The position numbers were made by a program, and so were the translations under genes. The notes beneath the pieces are model-generated. The model searched no databases and was not told the DNA's origin. It saw only the letters and a list, made by a program, of their open reading frames with translations. This document shows positions 10,901 through 23,241 of a stretch of 64,000 bases of DNA, one piece after another. Each line of letters begins with the position of its first letter. Positions within the stretch are counted from its first letter, which is position 1. Source of the DNA: Drosophila miranda (taxonomy: Eukaryota > Arthropoda > Insecta > Diptera > Drosophilidae); NCBI RefSeq assembly GCF_003369915.1, contig NC_046674.1, positions 15,562,001-15,626,000 of the forward strand, written 5' to 3'.

Positions 10901-12145
10901 AATGTCAGCCTCGATGCCTACGATCTGGCCAGTCCCTGCTGCGATACGCAGTGTGTGCCCAGCCGACGCCGCCATCGCCAGCACAAGGAGCACACTCACA
11001 AGCACAAGCATCGCGAGAGGGAGCGGGAAAGGGTGGAGAGCAAGGAGCAGCGGGTTAGACCCAAGTCCCAATCGCATGCCTCGCCCAGTGCCAATGGAGG
11101 GGGACACCACCACCATCATCATCATCACCATCACAGCCGTGAGCAACAACAGCAGCAGCAGATACAAAAACAGCAGCAGCAACAGCAACAGCAGCCAGTG
11201 CCCCATCACCATCACTATCATCATCCCCCGCAGGGACAGACTACTCCGACTCCCTGCCATGCGAATTCTCAGTCGGGGAGCACACGTTCCCGCTACTTTG
11301 ATCTGGCCTCTGGCCTGGCCAGCCACTGTAGCCTCCACTCCTGCACTTCCAGCGAGTTTGCGCCTGCGGACTCTGCCTCCTACACCACCTCCATCAGCAC
11401 GGATACTCTGTTCTGGGATCCCAAGAGCGAGACGGGACAGTCGCGTCAGCATTCCACCAAGTCCAGACAATCCTACGAGCAGCCGCACCACCAACAGCAG
11501 CAGCAGCAGCAGCAGCAACCCCAACAGCATCCACATCAGCAGACCCACCAGATGCCCCACCATCACCATCATCATCCGGGCTATCATCAGCGCTACCATG
11601 TGACGGGCACACAAGTTCAGCCCTCGCAGATCTACCCCAACACCATATCCTACGTGCAGAAGCCCAAGTCCTGGGACAATCTGGCCACCAAGGCAGCGGG
11701 TGGCTATGGCTTCGGCTATGGATACCTGGACACGGTGGCCGTGAAGCCGCCGGTTAAGCTGCAAATCGCTCAGCAGCGTCACTCGATGCCACGTCGCAAT
11801 CCGTACGGACGCTTCTCCACCTACGGGGATGTGGAGAACTATGCCCCACCGCCCACGGAGTTTGTGGGCGAGCTGACGACCACCACAACGACCACGATTA
11901 CGGCCAAGTCCACGGAGGAGCTGATGGCCGCCTGCGATTGTCTATCGCCGCAGCAACAGGCGGCCCTCAAGGCGGCCCAATATCAGCTGAGCCAAAACCA
12001 GAAGCTGACCCACCAGAACTCTTGTCAAATGGGCTATTACTCGCATCTGCCACGGCCCACGACAGATGTGGGCACCTCCACCAGTCAACAGGTGCACAAC
12101 GGGGCTGGGGATGTGTCCACGGTGTCGGAAGCAACGCGTCTGTAA
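7994..12145 (+). CDS. Tamalin/GRASP-like PDZ scaffold, 879 aa
   Basis: Exons 7994-8302, 9754-10116 and 10178-12145, all joined in phase 0. Exon 1 is Ser/Ala/Gln/His-rich and ends [18 protein letters not shown]. Exon 2 is almost entirely a PDZ domain, at protein residues of about 125-220. It carries the tamalin-type carboxylate loop [10 protein letters not shown] and the helix [17 protein letters not shown]. Exon 3 starts with the family's short Leu-rich helical segment ([20 protein letters not shown]), which in mammals binds cytohesins. A long disordered region follows, with His and Gln runs (11108-11230, 11490-11580) and proline-rich stretches. The protein ends in TRL, a class I PDZ ligand, a feature also seen at the C-terminus of mammalian tamalin. 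Mammalian relatives (tamalin, CYTIP) link receptors to ARF exchange factors. The fly protein is about twice their length because of low-complexity insertions. Possibly CG6619 of D. melanogaster, from memory only. Confidence 0.87.
8303..9753 (+). other. First intron of the tamalin-like gene
   Basis: Starts GTAAGT and ends CCCCCTCCAG. It holds no gene on either strand that I can support. There are short GT-rich stretches near 8450-8480 and 9290-9350. Confidence 0.6.
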
Positions 12146-13008
12146 GCGACACTAGAAGTACTCTGGGGGATCTGGCTGATCCAAGAACCGTCTTAAGAAT
12201 GCACAGAATGCACTAAGAGTATCTCAACTCTACTATCCACTCAATCACTGTACATCGAAATCATTAGAAATGGTAACCAAGCCAAATTTTAACACAGAAT
12301 CAATATTTAACCAAACTATAAATGCATGTATGCATGTATACCTACTATAGAGTGGGTTTCATAACTATGGCATAGTCTGGCAGCAAAAATCCCACATGAC
12401 AATACCGATAAAGAGTAGGAGGAATCGTAGGAAACAGAAAACAGTAGATAATATCAGAAGCACTTTAAGCCCTTCAAAGTTAAGAGAATTTACCCCACCC
12501 CCCGTTGTCCAGCTGTCTTATAGTTCTGAAACAGACTGTATATGTATATATGTATGTATCATTCAGGTAGGACGGACTAGGACGCATTGGCGTTTAGATT
12601 CGACGTTTTGGATTTATTTAAAGACTGAAGCTATGCGCATATTCCAAATGAGAGAAAAATCTGGCGTCTTATAATGATAGTTAGATGATTATACTATATA
12701 TATTATATATATATATGTAAATCCGTAATTGCCATATAATATGGTTACCTATCATGCATCTACAGCTATTGTTTAACGAGCATATACATATACATATAAA
12801 TACACATGAATAGTATATATATTTATTGTATACTGTAACTGTATCCAAGAACAATGTTATTTATTTCATTGTGATAGTGAATGGGCAAGGCACTAAAAAC
12901 CGCAACAATTTTAGTCGCAATTTTATCAAAAATGGAAAACCAAAATTCAAAACGCTTTTATGTAATGCAAAATGTAAATGTTAATGTACTTAATGTAATG
13001 CAAATAAA
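12146..13008 (+). terminator. 3' UTR of the tamalin-like gene with poly(A) signal
   Basis: AT-rich untranslated tail ending at AATAAA, 13003-13008. It contains a TATA/TGTA-rich block at 12690-12850 and one perfect Pumilio-type element TGTATATA at 12543-12550. Confidence 0.6.
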
Positions 13009-13289
13009 ACTCAAAAAATGTGTTCATGTAGTGTAAAAAAGGATGCAAACGGGGTGTTATTTCCATGGGAAGATTCAAATTTCATATCCTTAACGGCTAC
13101 TCTCCACTCAAATCAGCTGTTTGGCTGTGGAGAGTTTCGGTGTTCAGCCACCCACCCCCGAAGAGCGGACAACTGTCAGAAAACGCCGCCTGGCGGCTAG
13201 CACTGGCACTAGCGAGCTGTCAGAGTCGCAAAAAAATCAATACCAACCCCCAACCCTCCTCGTTAAAAATGTAAATGCGAAAAAATTCA

Positions 13290-13960
13290 ATACTGTGCAG
13301 CCATACGCGACGGTCGCAGCGTTTCACCATTCACATACTCTCTGCCCCCCACACGCACGGCACCGCAATCGAGGAAAAACGCCCGAAATTGTCCAAAGCT
13401 CGGAACGGTAACTGAAGCTGCCCCAATCCCTGGCTGTGTATTCCCACATTCGAGCCCTCGAGCCCAGTGCGTCCCAGAAGCCAGTAAAATATTGCAAGCC
13501 GGCAAAAAAAAAAAAAAAGAATCGCGAGTGGAACGGGAAAGAAATTGTGTGAAAAGTGTTTCATCAATCGCACTCATCATCTGGGATTCCGGACTCCGAA
13601 CATACGTACATACATACATATATCAAGTGCAGGGCGCCAGGAACAAAGCTAGAAGACGGCGTCGTCAGCGGGAGCGCCACCAGAAGCAGCGGCAACATAC
13701 GCTAATTTGATTGCTCGACGGCGGCTGCGGCAGCAACGGCGTCGTCGGCGGTCACGGTGACGACGACAACGACAACGACACCAATAGCAACAGCAACAAT
13801 AAGCTGCAAAAACGGCTGTGAAGGCGGTTCTGGTGTCAGCGTCGGCGTCGGCGTCCTGCCATAGGCTGTGACGGAGGAGACCACCGCTCTTCCTCCTCCT
13901 CTTTCTGCTGCTGTTGTTGCTATTGTTGTTGGTGGCGGCAGCAGGTACAACAATGATAAG
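13290..13960 (+). other. SCAI: Probable 5' UTR exon of SCAI
   Basis: GC-rich, CAG/CGG-repeat-containing leader that ends AATGATAAG|GTAAGAT at 13960, a strong donor. The start is not precisely defined. The next acceptor upstream of the SCAI start codon is at 17800-17801, implying a 3.8-kb intron in the 5' UTR. It is assigned to SCAI by position and strand only. Confidence 0.5.
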
Positions 13961-14728
13961 GTAAGATTGGCAAACGAATTTGTTGCATACTACAGGGCGC
14001 TGCATGCAATGGATATGCCAATTGCCAATTAAATGTAAAATTCAAATGGCCCTCCAGCAATAGTCAAACATCTCAAAATAAAGAAAAATTTAAAATGACT
14101 AAAATGTCCAAAGGCTACGGAAAAAGTTCTCCGCTGGCCACTCCACATCCGGTTTGCTGGCAAAAGCAAAAGCAGAAGCAGCAGCAGCCTTGGGACAAAG
14201 TTTTGTGTGCACTTTTGTGGAGCTACTTTCAGATGTCTGCCCAGAGATATGAGAAGTGTAACTTTCGGACCGACTCTCTGTCTGTCTGTCTGTCTGTCCG
14301 TATCATTAGGCTAAAGTTGGGCCACTCAAGCAGTTGGTTTTTATATATTTTTGCAGAGTTTTTTCTTTTTTCCGCGCTGCCATTAATTATGAAGGCTGAA
14401 CTATGCCAAAGTTTTGCAGATTCCCGCCAGCGTGTCCTTTGTGCTGCTCAATTGTTAAACCGAAATTCATAAGTCCTAATGACTGGTGGGGCGTGCAAGG
14501 GACCAAGGGAGCACGAGGGCATTGCATTGCAAGGGCAGAGAAGGAAAGGGGCAGAAAGGGGCAGAAAGGGGGTCTGTGGGGCAGACAACTTCAAGTTTGC
14601 TGCGGATGCGGACGTAGCATGTACGACAACATCATTATCAGCGTTGCCAGCGTCAAAATGCCATTAAATGTGTAGCCTACAATGCCTTTGAAGGATTACA
14701 CACCAACCAGAGGAGTTTACTCCTTCTC

Positions 14729-14751
14729 GCTCTCTCTCTCTCTCTCTCTCT
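14729..14751. repeat. (CT)n microsatellite
   Basis: About 11 uninterrupted CT units within the SCAI 5' intron. On the other strand it reads GAGA, a potential GAGA-factor target. Confidence 0.85.
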
Positions 14752-17548
14752 TGTGGTCCTTCCCGGTCGCTCCTCCTGCAACTGCATGCTTGTTTACTCA
14801 CACACATACATACTCGCACTTGCATCGGCCAGAAGTAGAAAGAAAAGAAAGGAAGGAAGTATAGCTACGGGAAGTCGAAGTGGTTGATACCCTTGAAAAT
14901 CGAATATTCCGTTGGAATCCGACCACATCCGATTGATTATTTCTTTCGCAGATATATGAAATTGGCATCCGAACGTTGCAGCTACAATTAAATGCTACAT
15001 TAACCAAAAAGTAGATTAGTAAATAGCTTAAAAACGGTCGGATGACGACAAAACTGATTGTTTAATAAGAATGCACATAGATACATATGTATTTAGTACT
15101 ACATCCATAGAGGATCGAGAATTCTTTCCTCTCTGCATTGTAACCATCGAGTGAAAGCCATACCCTCTCCCTTCAAGGGTGTACTAAAAAAAAAGCAACG
15201 GGCAAAAAAATGTGCAGCACAGAGAGAGAGCGCGAAGTAGCAGCGAATAGTTGTTGGTATTGTTGCTTCAGGAGTGCTGGCGGGCATTGAAAAACCCAAA
15301 CACACACACAAGCATGCACGCACACACTCGCTCAAATAGATGGAAGGACCTACGCCTGGCCGTCAGTCAAAAGGCGGCTATCCCGCTCCCCATTCTGCCA
15401 GTCTTTCCCCTCCGTCTGGCGCCAAAAGTGCGTTGCATACTCCGTTCCTTTTATTTTATTTTTTTTTGTTTTTGTTGCTGCAATCTTTGTTTGACTGGGA
15501 TTGGAATTTTCCCCAACAGTTGTACTCGCTCTCGTAGCTGTTGCTGTTGTTGCACATATTGTCACACAGGCAACAACGCACACGCAACAAAAAGTACAAC
15601 AGGGGCGGCAGCACCAGCAGTAGCAGCAGGAGAGAGCGCTAAAAAGGAGAAAAAACTTTGCCACGTTAACTGCTGACTGACTGAACAGGCGACAAAAGTG
15701 TCCATGGTGTGCATTTTCGCATCAGGAATATGCCTAACCATTTTATACTTGAAACTCCAAATGAATATTTCCGAGTATTTTTTCTAATGCCCCACCAAAT
15801 GGTCTTCGACACATTTGCTGGCTGTGCGACAGTGAACAGCGTTACCGTTCACTAACTGTAAATGTGTGCTTAGAAGACAGGGACAGAGAGAGAGAGAGAG
15901 AGAGAGGGAGGAGAGAGCGCAGGATCGGGCAGCGGAGGCAGGGGTGTTAATGAGCAACATCGCAGTGGCAACGACTTTGCTTAGTATTTGTGTTTCTTCA
16001 TTTCCGGTTTCCACATGTTGACATGCTGATGATGTTGGTTAAATTCTGCTGACGATGATGAAGATGATGATGACAGTGATGAAGTCAGCAGCAACAGAAG
16101 CAGGAGAGCAGGGCAGCAGGAGCATCCGCCTGTGGCAGTGGCAGTGGCATAAGGCGCGAGGTCTGTCATTCAGTGAGCGAGTGGGCTTGCGGCTGGCCCC
16201 GTCTGTCAGCCCTGTTTGATTGTGTCTGCTCTACTCCACTGTACTCTTCTGCTCTCTACTTCACTCTTGTCTTGTTTGTTAACGTTGCGTATGCGTAATT
16301 TTCATATTATGTCACTTTAATGCGCTAAATGAAAACTTAATTTGATTAGGGCGCCATAAATATCAGCGTGTGACCACATTAGAGTGTGCCCTGTCGCCTG
16401 CCGCCTGTCGCCCAATTGACTTGTTGGTCGACCCCTTACAGAGGTGACGCATAGTTGACGCAGCTTCCTTTGTCCCTGACTGACTGCCTGCCTGCCGGAA
16501 CAAACACACAAAAACTAAACTACATTTACATCATCTCTAGCCCCATCTCCTGGCCCATATTTAGCCCCATCTCCAGCCAAATCTCCTGGCCATCTTCAGT
16601 TCCCATTTCGGGCTACTGGATTCTGGCTGCTGGCTGCTGGCTGTTGGCTGTTGGCTGTTGGCTGATGAGCTCATATTGAAAGTTTTTGTGTGCTCCATGG
16701 GGCGACCTAGTTTTGGCCAAAGCCAAATCAATGTGGCCGCTGCGGCGCCATTTGCACTGCCGACCCTTTTGTGCATTTGCTCAGTTCCACTCTTCTTTTG
16801 CTCTGTTTGACATTTTCCTGGTTCTGGTACGGGTTCGGGTTCGGGTTCAGGGGTCGTCGGGCGCTTTCCCTCTTGTGTTTTTTGTTCAAACAATTTCGCC
16901 TGGTCGCTTGGTCGCCTGGTCGGGCGTTATTAATTGAGCTTTTGATGCATAGCTGGCAGTGCCCCACTTCCTCACCGCCAGAATAACGATTGTCTCATCC
17001 CATTTCATCTTCATCCGCTTCCATCCCATCTCATCCATCTGTTCGTGTGCACTTAAAAGGCATCGTAATTGTTTTTACCAAATTGAAATTTTAATTGAAT
17101 TCGTATTGGTGTCGTATCGTCTCGTGCCGGTCATTCATGAATCCATGAACCCGGTAAACGGAAATAGTACGAGTACGAGTAAGAGTAATTGTAAGAGTAA
17201 GAGTACTCATGCATTAAAACATTTATGCCTTTAAATCGTTACCATTTGCCGTTTGTCTTTCGGTTTAGACAAAAACCCCAAATCAAATACGATATATTGC
17301 GGTTTTTGATGCCTGATTTATGGCACATAAAAATTAAAAATTTAATGTGCATTGGTTTGGTGGTGGGGAGGGGGGGTTTGGTGTTGGTGTTGGTGTTGGA
17401 GGAAAAAAAGCCGCATAGGCATTTCATTTCATTGCATGCAAAGCATCATTGACAGCATCATCATCATTATCATTATCCACGTCAACAATGGTTGAATGAG
17501 CGGCTGAATGAATCTCAAGTGGGTAGTCATCTATGCCACGTTGCGAGG

Positions 17549-17622
17549 GACGATAGATACACAGATAGATAGATGGATGAATGGATGGATGGATTGGTGG
17601 ATTGGTGGATGGATGGATAGAT
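17549..17622. repeat. GATA/GATG tetranucleotide repeat
   Basis: Imperfect run of GATA, GATG and GGAT units within the same intron. It explains the Pro/Ser/Ile-His-rich frame seen on the minus strand. Confidence 0.8.
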
Positions 17623-17853
17623 GCATATAGCGGAATTGCATGATTCAGTTTGTTTATTTTGTGGGATAGTTTTTGAGTGAGTCCGTCCATAGAATCCATA
17701 GAATCTCTCTATCGCCTCTGCTCATTTAGTATGCCAAGTGGGGCTGAGAGAACTCGTTGCACTTTTGATTAATACTCATCCCAACGGTTGCATTTTTACA
17801 GCAGAACCGATTCACAGACATAACACATTGCGGTGGAGGTTGAGAAGAACGGC

Positions 17854-20788
17854 ATGGTGAAAATGGAATCCACGGAAGAACAGGATCGAAAGCTAGTCTT
17901 GGAGTTTTGCCATTTGCTAGAGAAATCCAAGCAGCTCTTCAATGGGCTCAGGTGAGTGCAATGCTGCGGCATCCTTTGCATCCAAAATGATACAAATATA
18001 TTCTATATGTACTCTCTTTAGGGATCTGCCGCAATATGGTCATCGGCAGTGGCAAGCGTATTTCGGACGCACCTTCGATGTCTATACAAAATTGTGGAAA
18101 TTCCAGCAGCAACACCGCATGGTGCTCGACTCCAAGTACGGACTGAAGCGTTGGCAGATTGGCGAGATAGCAAGCAAAATTGGCCAGCTCTATTATCACT
18201 ATTAGTAGGTAGTCCCACCGGTATTCCTTTGCTTTGAATTAACCAGCAAAGTTCTGTTATGTCTTGCAGCTTAAGAACCAGCGAAACCAACTACCTGAAT
18301 GAGGCGTATCAGTTTTATGCGGCAATACGTGGACGGGCGTATTACTCGCGGGCAGCCAAGGAGGATCGGCCCGATCTGATGGTGAAAAAGCTGCGCTATT
18401 ATGCCCGCTTCATTGTCGTCTGTCTGCTGCTCAAGAAGATGAAGCTGGTGCGCGAACTGGTCACCGAACTGGAGAAGCAGATACAGGAGTACACCAACAC
18501 GTAAGAGTGGCAATATACTTTCCGTGTCGATGCTTTGATTATCCTAAAGTTTTCTCAGCTACGAGCCGGAGGATCATTTGGAATGGTCGCTGGTTTTGGA
18601 GGAGATCAAGGGCTTCATCAAGGCCGAGGCAGCCGTAGCCGTACTGCATGCCGATTCCAATCCCATCATATTATCGCACAGGTGAGTCGTTGGCACAATT
18701 TGTGCCCATACCGCGTACAAATTGCCCGTGCTTTCGTCGGCGGAGGAGGAGTTTGGACAGCTTCTGGGGTAGCCAAAAGTATATCTATCTATCTATCAAT
18801 CTATCTATATGTATAAGAGTCTACTTTGGGTAGCGCTATATTCTGTTTGCGTAGGTATACAAGTTTTGCTTGAGTTCGGTTGCCGTTGATTATGTTGATT
18901 TCGTTGTGCTTATCACAGAAGACTTGAAACACCAGAGAAAACACTCACCTTTGTCATTTTGTCACGCACTTTAACCATGATCTATCCAACCTAACACCCA
19001 CACCACCCACTAACCCACTCACACACCACACACACCACACACACACACAATACACAATCTAAATAAATACTACGGCTTAAAACAGATCCACTCCACTTCT
19101 TTAGGATGACTGTTTTATAGCCTGATTTCGCACACTCGAAAGAATATTTTCTGTATATTGATACAGGAAATATGTTTTTCGGAATGGTCCACTCTCAGAC
19201 ACTCACAAGAATTTATCATTTCATGTGTTTGACCACCCTCGATCCCAATACACACCCACACACCCACACACACACACACACACGAGTCCCACTTTCTCTC
19301 CTTCCGTACCCTTGTCACCTCATTAGTGCGCCACATTCTCAATTCTTCTGTGAAAGCACGGGCCCCCGCCAATCGCTTGTGGACCAGCACAACTACAACG
19401 ACTTATGTGTAGTGGTTCCGGTTCTAGGTTATCGCCGCTGACAACGCCGCCCTGCGAGCGGTCGCCGCACATGACGCTGAGCCTGCAGGAGATCCTGATC
19501 GTGGGCTCTGCCTGTGAGCAGGCCAAGTTCTCGGAACTGACCATGGACATGTTCCGGATGCTGCAGACGCTGGAGCGAGAGCCAACGGAATCGGCAACGA
19601 ATCCGCTGAGCATGGCGCATGGCCTGCACGGACACGATGCCAGTCCTGCGGCCAGTCGCATTCCACCCTACGGTGTGCCAGGATCCAAGGGTTACCAGGA
19701 GAATGGCCGTCATTTTCGAGACAATCCCCACAAGTATCTACTTTATAAGCCTTCGATTAGCCAGCTGATGGTCTTCCTCGCCAGCGGCGTTAGGGAACTG
19801 CCACTGGGTGGCGCCTTACTCTTGTACATGTCCGCGGACGGCTGTTTCTCCACCACAAAACATCCCGAAGACTGTAAGTATCTCTAAGGAGTATGGTAAG
19901 CAGTCCAAGCGTCCGAACAATCACGATATCTTTATTTTCCAGTTGGATATGAGCTGGGCGGCGTCGCCACCTGCGCCAAGCGGGACAGTGTCGATGGCGG
20001 GGGACTGTCGTGTCGCGGGAAATCGTACAAGGAGAACCACTGCCTATATCCGGGTGATCTCTATCCGTTCACACGCCGGCCCATGTTCATTGTCATCGAC
20101 TCGGACAACTCGTTCGTCTTTCAGCACATACCCCGCTACTTTGGCCAGCCGCTGGTCGTACTCATGTCACCGCAAGACGTACCATCCGCATTTCAAGGTA
20201 AGCCCGTGCCCCCGATACCCTTGAGGATGAGGAATTACTGATTATTCTTGGATGTCTTTCAGCCGATGTCCAGCATCATGGATCGCTGTTTACGTTGTTC
20301 CTGCACTCCCCGCTCACGGCCCTCTGCTACATTTGCAATGTGGGCGATGTGCCCATCCATCATTGGGAACGCTGCCAGACCTATGTGGATCGCTTCATAA
20401 CGGAGGCCTCGCGCCTGGTCACGCGTTGCCGCATGGATGAGATCGAACAGGGCATAGGCTGTATAGGTAAGGAGCATCTTTGATATATGTATGTACCCTT
20501 CAAAGCACGATCTAATCTCATTCGACTTTCATTTGCCGGATAGACTCATCGTATGTTCAGTTCTTTGGCGACGACTTTCTGCGCACACTCATCTTACGTT
20601 TCGTCTTCTGTGATGTGGTGCTGCGTTTGCATCGTGGGTTCCGTGGTCGCCACATGCGGCCACGCTGCGAGCCCCAGCTGCCAGGAAGCGAGCTTCTGGA
20701 GCATCCATCGTTATCGCACATTGTCTTTCAGCTGGCCTCGGCTCTCGATGTGCGCGGCCATTTCTCGGAGGGGCCGGAGTGCGACTGA
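17854..20788 (+). CDS. SCAI: SCAI orthologue (suppressor of cancer cell invasion), 594 aa
   Basis: Eight coding exons: 17854-17951, 18022-18204, 18270-18500, 18559-18681, 19428-19873, 19943-20197, 20263-20466 and 20544-20788. The joined frame is 595 codons including TGA, close to human SCAI (606 aa). Family blocks are unmistakable: DVYTKLWKFQQQHR, YGLKRWQIGEIASKIGQLY, DRPDLMVKKLRYYARFIVVC, KFSELTMDMFRMLQ, NPHKYLLYKPS, LYPFTRRPMFIVIDSDNS, and QFFGDDFLRTLILRFVFCD near the C-terminus. In mammals SCAI is nuclear. It represses MRTF/SRF-driven transcription and has roles with 53BP1 in DNA break repair. The protein has no enzymatic motif. The start codon at 17854 has a second in-frame ATG three codons later. 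The fourth intron (18682-19427) contains CA repeats. Confidence 0.93.
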
Positions 20789-23200
20789 TGATTTTTTTTG
20801 GCCGTAGTCTTAGTCCTAGTCTTAATTGTCTGCATGCGACAGCAGCTCTACCAGATCCTTTGCTCTTACTTTTCCGCTTTGATGCATTTGCTGTACAATA
20901 CTTTTCCGCAAGGTTGGACTTGGAGCTGGCACTGGATCTGGGCCTTGGGCTCTATAGAGGGGGTATAAGGGGAAGGGGGTCTTTTGGGAGTTTCTACTCA
21001 TTTTTTTTTTAGTGGGGGTTAAGTATCCTAACTGCCTGGCTGCTGTCCACGCATGGGCGTAATTCATTTTAATAATAACGTACAACATAACGACATAACA
21101 TAATAATACAAGTATGAATATAAATATATATAATATATGCATATATAAAGTCAAGTACGAGTAAATATAACACGTAATCAAGTAGCTAGTTTTCTTATAT
21201 AGTGCGTCGCGCAATGGAATGGTCCAATGTTAGTTGCTTAGCATATACATACATGATAAATGATAAATCTAATGATAACGACACATATACATACATGAAA
21301 TCAATGATATTAAACCAATATCACAGCAACAGCAACGCAACAGAAAGAAAAACAACAACCACAAAACATGTCAAAAACAAACCTAACAAAACGATAACTG
21401 CCAAAAGAAAATGATGGGAAAACATTTCCAAAGTTGAAATCAAATTTTGTTGAAGCGAGTTCGTGGGACGAGGACGGGGCAATTTTTGTATTGAAATTGG
21501 GTGAACTTTTTTTGTATGGGTCTAGGATCATCGCCTGATCAGAAAGATATATAAGGATATGTAAACTTTTGTCATACGCAGCGGAAAAACATTTTAGCTT
21601 TTATACAAAATAAAAACCATTATTGAATGTGAATTATGAACACGACACACTATATAAGAAAGGGAATGCATTGCGTTTTTTTATGCATTGCACACGGCGG
21701 CGCGCTCATAACAAATTAAATTTAAAATTAAAATTACAAACAAAAAATTACGAAACCAGAATATTATTGTACGTATGTAATATTGCATATATTGTATGTA
21801 TGTATTATTATTATTAAAAGATGACTGAAAGTTACTGTTTCAACACGGGAAAATACGGAAATAAGAAAAAGGGAAACCCGAAAACCAAAAGGAAAGTCTA
21901 GCAAAAATAATAATTAAAAATAACGTTTATACATAAAGCCCTAGATAAGCGGAAACTAAGTGGGAAAAATATACAAAATATATTTTGCGTATGTTAAAAT
22001 ACGACTACTCGTAAAATACAAAAAGCCCAACCAACATTTTATACGAAACCGAACGACAAATGCATACAAAAAAGTTTACAATGTAACTAAGACGAAAAAT
22101 CTGTTCTGTTCTGGAATCGTTTCTCCAAAATATATTACAATTTCAGTTTTCAGTTCGGTTCAGCTTAGACCCTGAATCATCGCATTATAATATATTAAAC
22201 AGTTATAATAAAATATAGTTGCAAGTCACACGAACCGAACTCTATGGATTTATAGGCAAATGATAAACGCAATATTGAAAGTAACGAAAAAAATCATATA
22301 TATTTCAATATGAAAATAAAACTAGTTGAACGCATAGTAAATCGATCATTTTATACGAGGCCGGCCGCAAACGGACATAAAGGGAAGCGATATCGGATCG
22401 TAACAAAAACCGAAAGGAAAACAGTTTAACAATTACTTTACTATTATGGTTTACTATCGAATAATATGTGCATTTTTTATATATTTAAAGAAAAACTAAC
22501 GAAAAGCAAACCAAAACAAATTTTATGCTAGCTACAAACGAATTTTTCTGAAGTCTTCAAGCAGCCTACAACAAAAAGATAATACAACTCAACTAATTTA
22601 TTCAGCCGAGTTCTTAAACTTATTCGCTTTGTTAACTAACAAATTGTATAGCTTTTTCACAATTTCGTTTACACCTTTTGTACATACAATACATGCGAGT
22701 ATATGGGAAAATACCTACTAAAAGGAAACAAATGTTGAAGAAACCAAAATATATATCACCCCTCCTCACACACTCATTGTATCATTTCCATTCAGGTTTT
22801 TGTACATTTTGAGAACTGCATTTATGAGATAGCGACAACAAATAAGGGGAGAACGAAGAAAAAAATATGAAAACCACAAAAAAAAGGATCACAAATAATC
22901 AGCAACATTAACCACACACACACACACTACACCACATCACACTCACACGTAAACGAAGCCCACAAATGAATACATTTAAACATTATCATAAACAAATTGT
23001 TTAAAAGACATGCAACCAAAGTCACAAATAACATTATAAAACGACAAGAAAATAATATAAAAAAATGATAACAAATTTAGCAAAGCCACAAGAAAATAGT
23101 ATGGAAACGAAACGAAATGAGAGATAAAGAAAGGAGAAAGTGTACGAGTATGGGAGTTTGTATGAGTAACAAGAATAAAGCACACGTTTGAAAAGAGATT
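20789..23200 (+). other. SCAI: Long AU-rich 3' UTR of SCAI
   Basis: About 2.4 kb of A/T-rich sequence without a supportable ORF. Candidate poly(A) signals include AATAAA near 21610, near 22315 and at 23174-23179. The last lies only 30 bp from the convergent signal of the protease gene. One perfect Pumilio-type element TGTACATA is at 22679-22686. A (CA)n run lies near 22914-22927. That the whole stretch is transcribed is inferred from the absence of another gene. Confidence 0.45.
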
Positions 23201-23205
23201 CGTAT

Positions 23206-23211
23206 TTTATT
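23206..23211 (-). terminator. Poly(A) signal of the serine protease gene
   Basis: AATAAA read on the minus strand, about 30 bp after the protease stop codon at 23242. Confidence 0.65.
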
Positions 23212-23241
23212 GACACTCGATGCCATTCCACAGGAGCCCAT

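Larger units (their letters stand above)
13961..17801 (+). other. SCAI 5' UTR intron with many simple repeats
   Basis: No coding gene is supported here. Content is typical of fly intron sequence: (CT)n at 14729-14751, (GA)n near 15885-15907, TGG-CTG-type direct repeats at 16618-16665, a GAGTAC/GAGTAA hexamer run at 17168-17205, and GATA/GGAT repeats at 17549-17622. ATG-containing frames are short and low in complexity. Confidence 0.5.

Noticed and set aside
10574-11782. 402-codon minus-strand frame opposite the tamalin-like exon 3
   Set aside because: Antisense shadow of a GC-rich, repeat-containing real exon; Leu/Val/Met runs mirror His/Gln codons.
13650-14005. 118-codon minus-strand Arg/Cys-rich frame at the SCAI 5' exon
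   Set aside because: Arises from CGG/CAG/ACG repeats in a GC-rich leader; the plus strand ends in a strong splice donor, favouring a 5' UTR exon.
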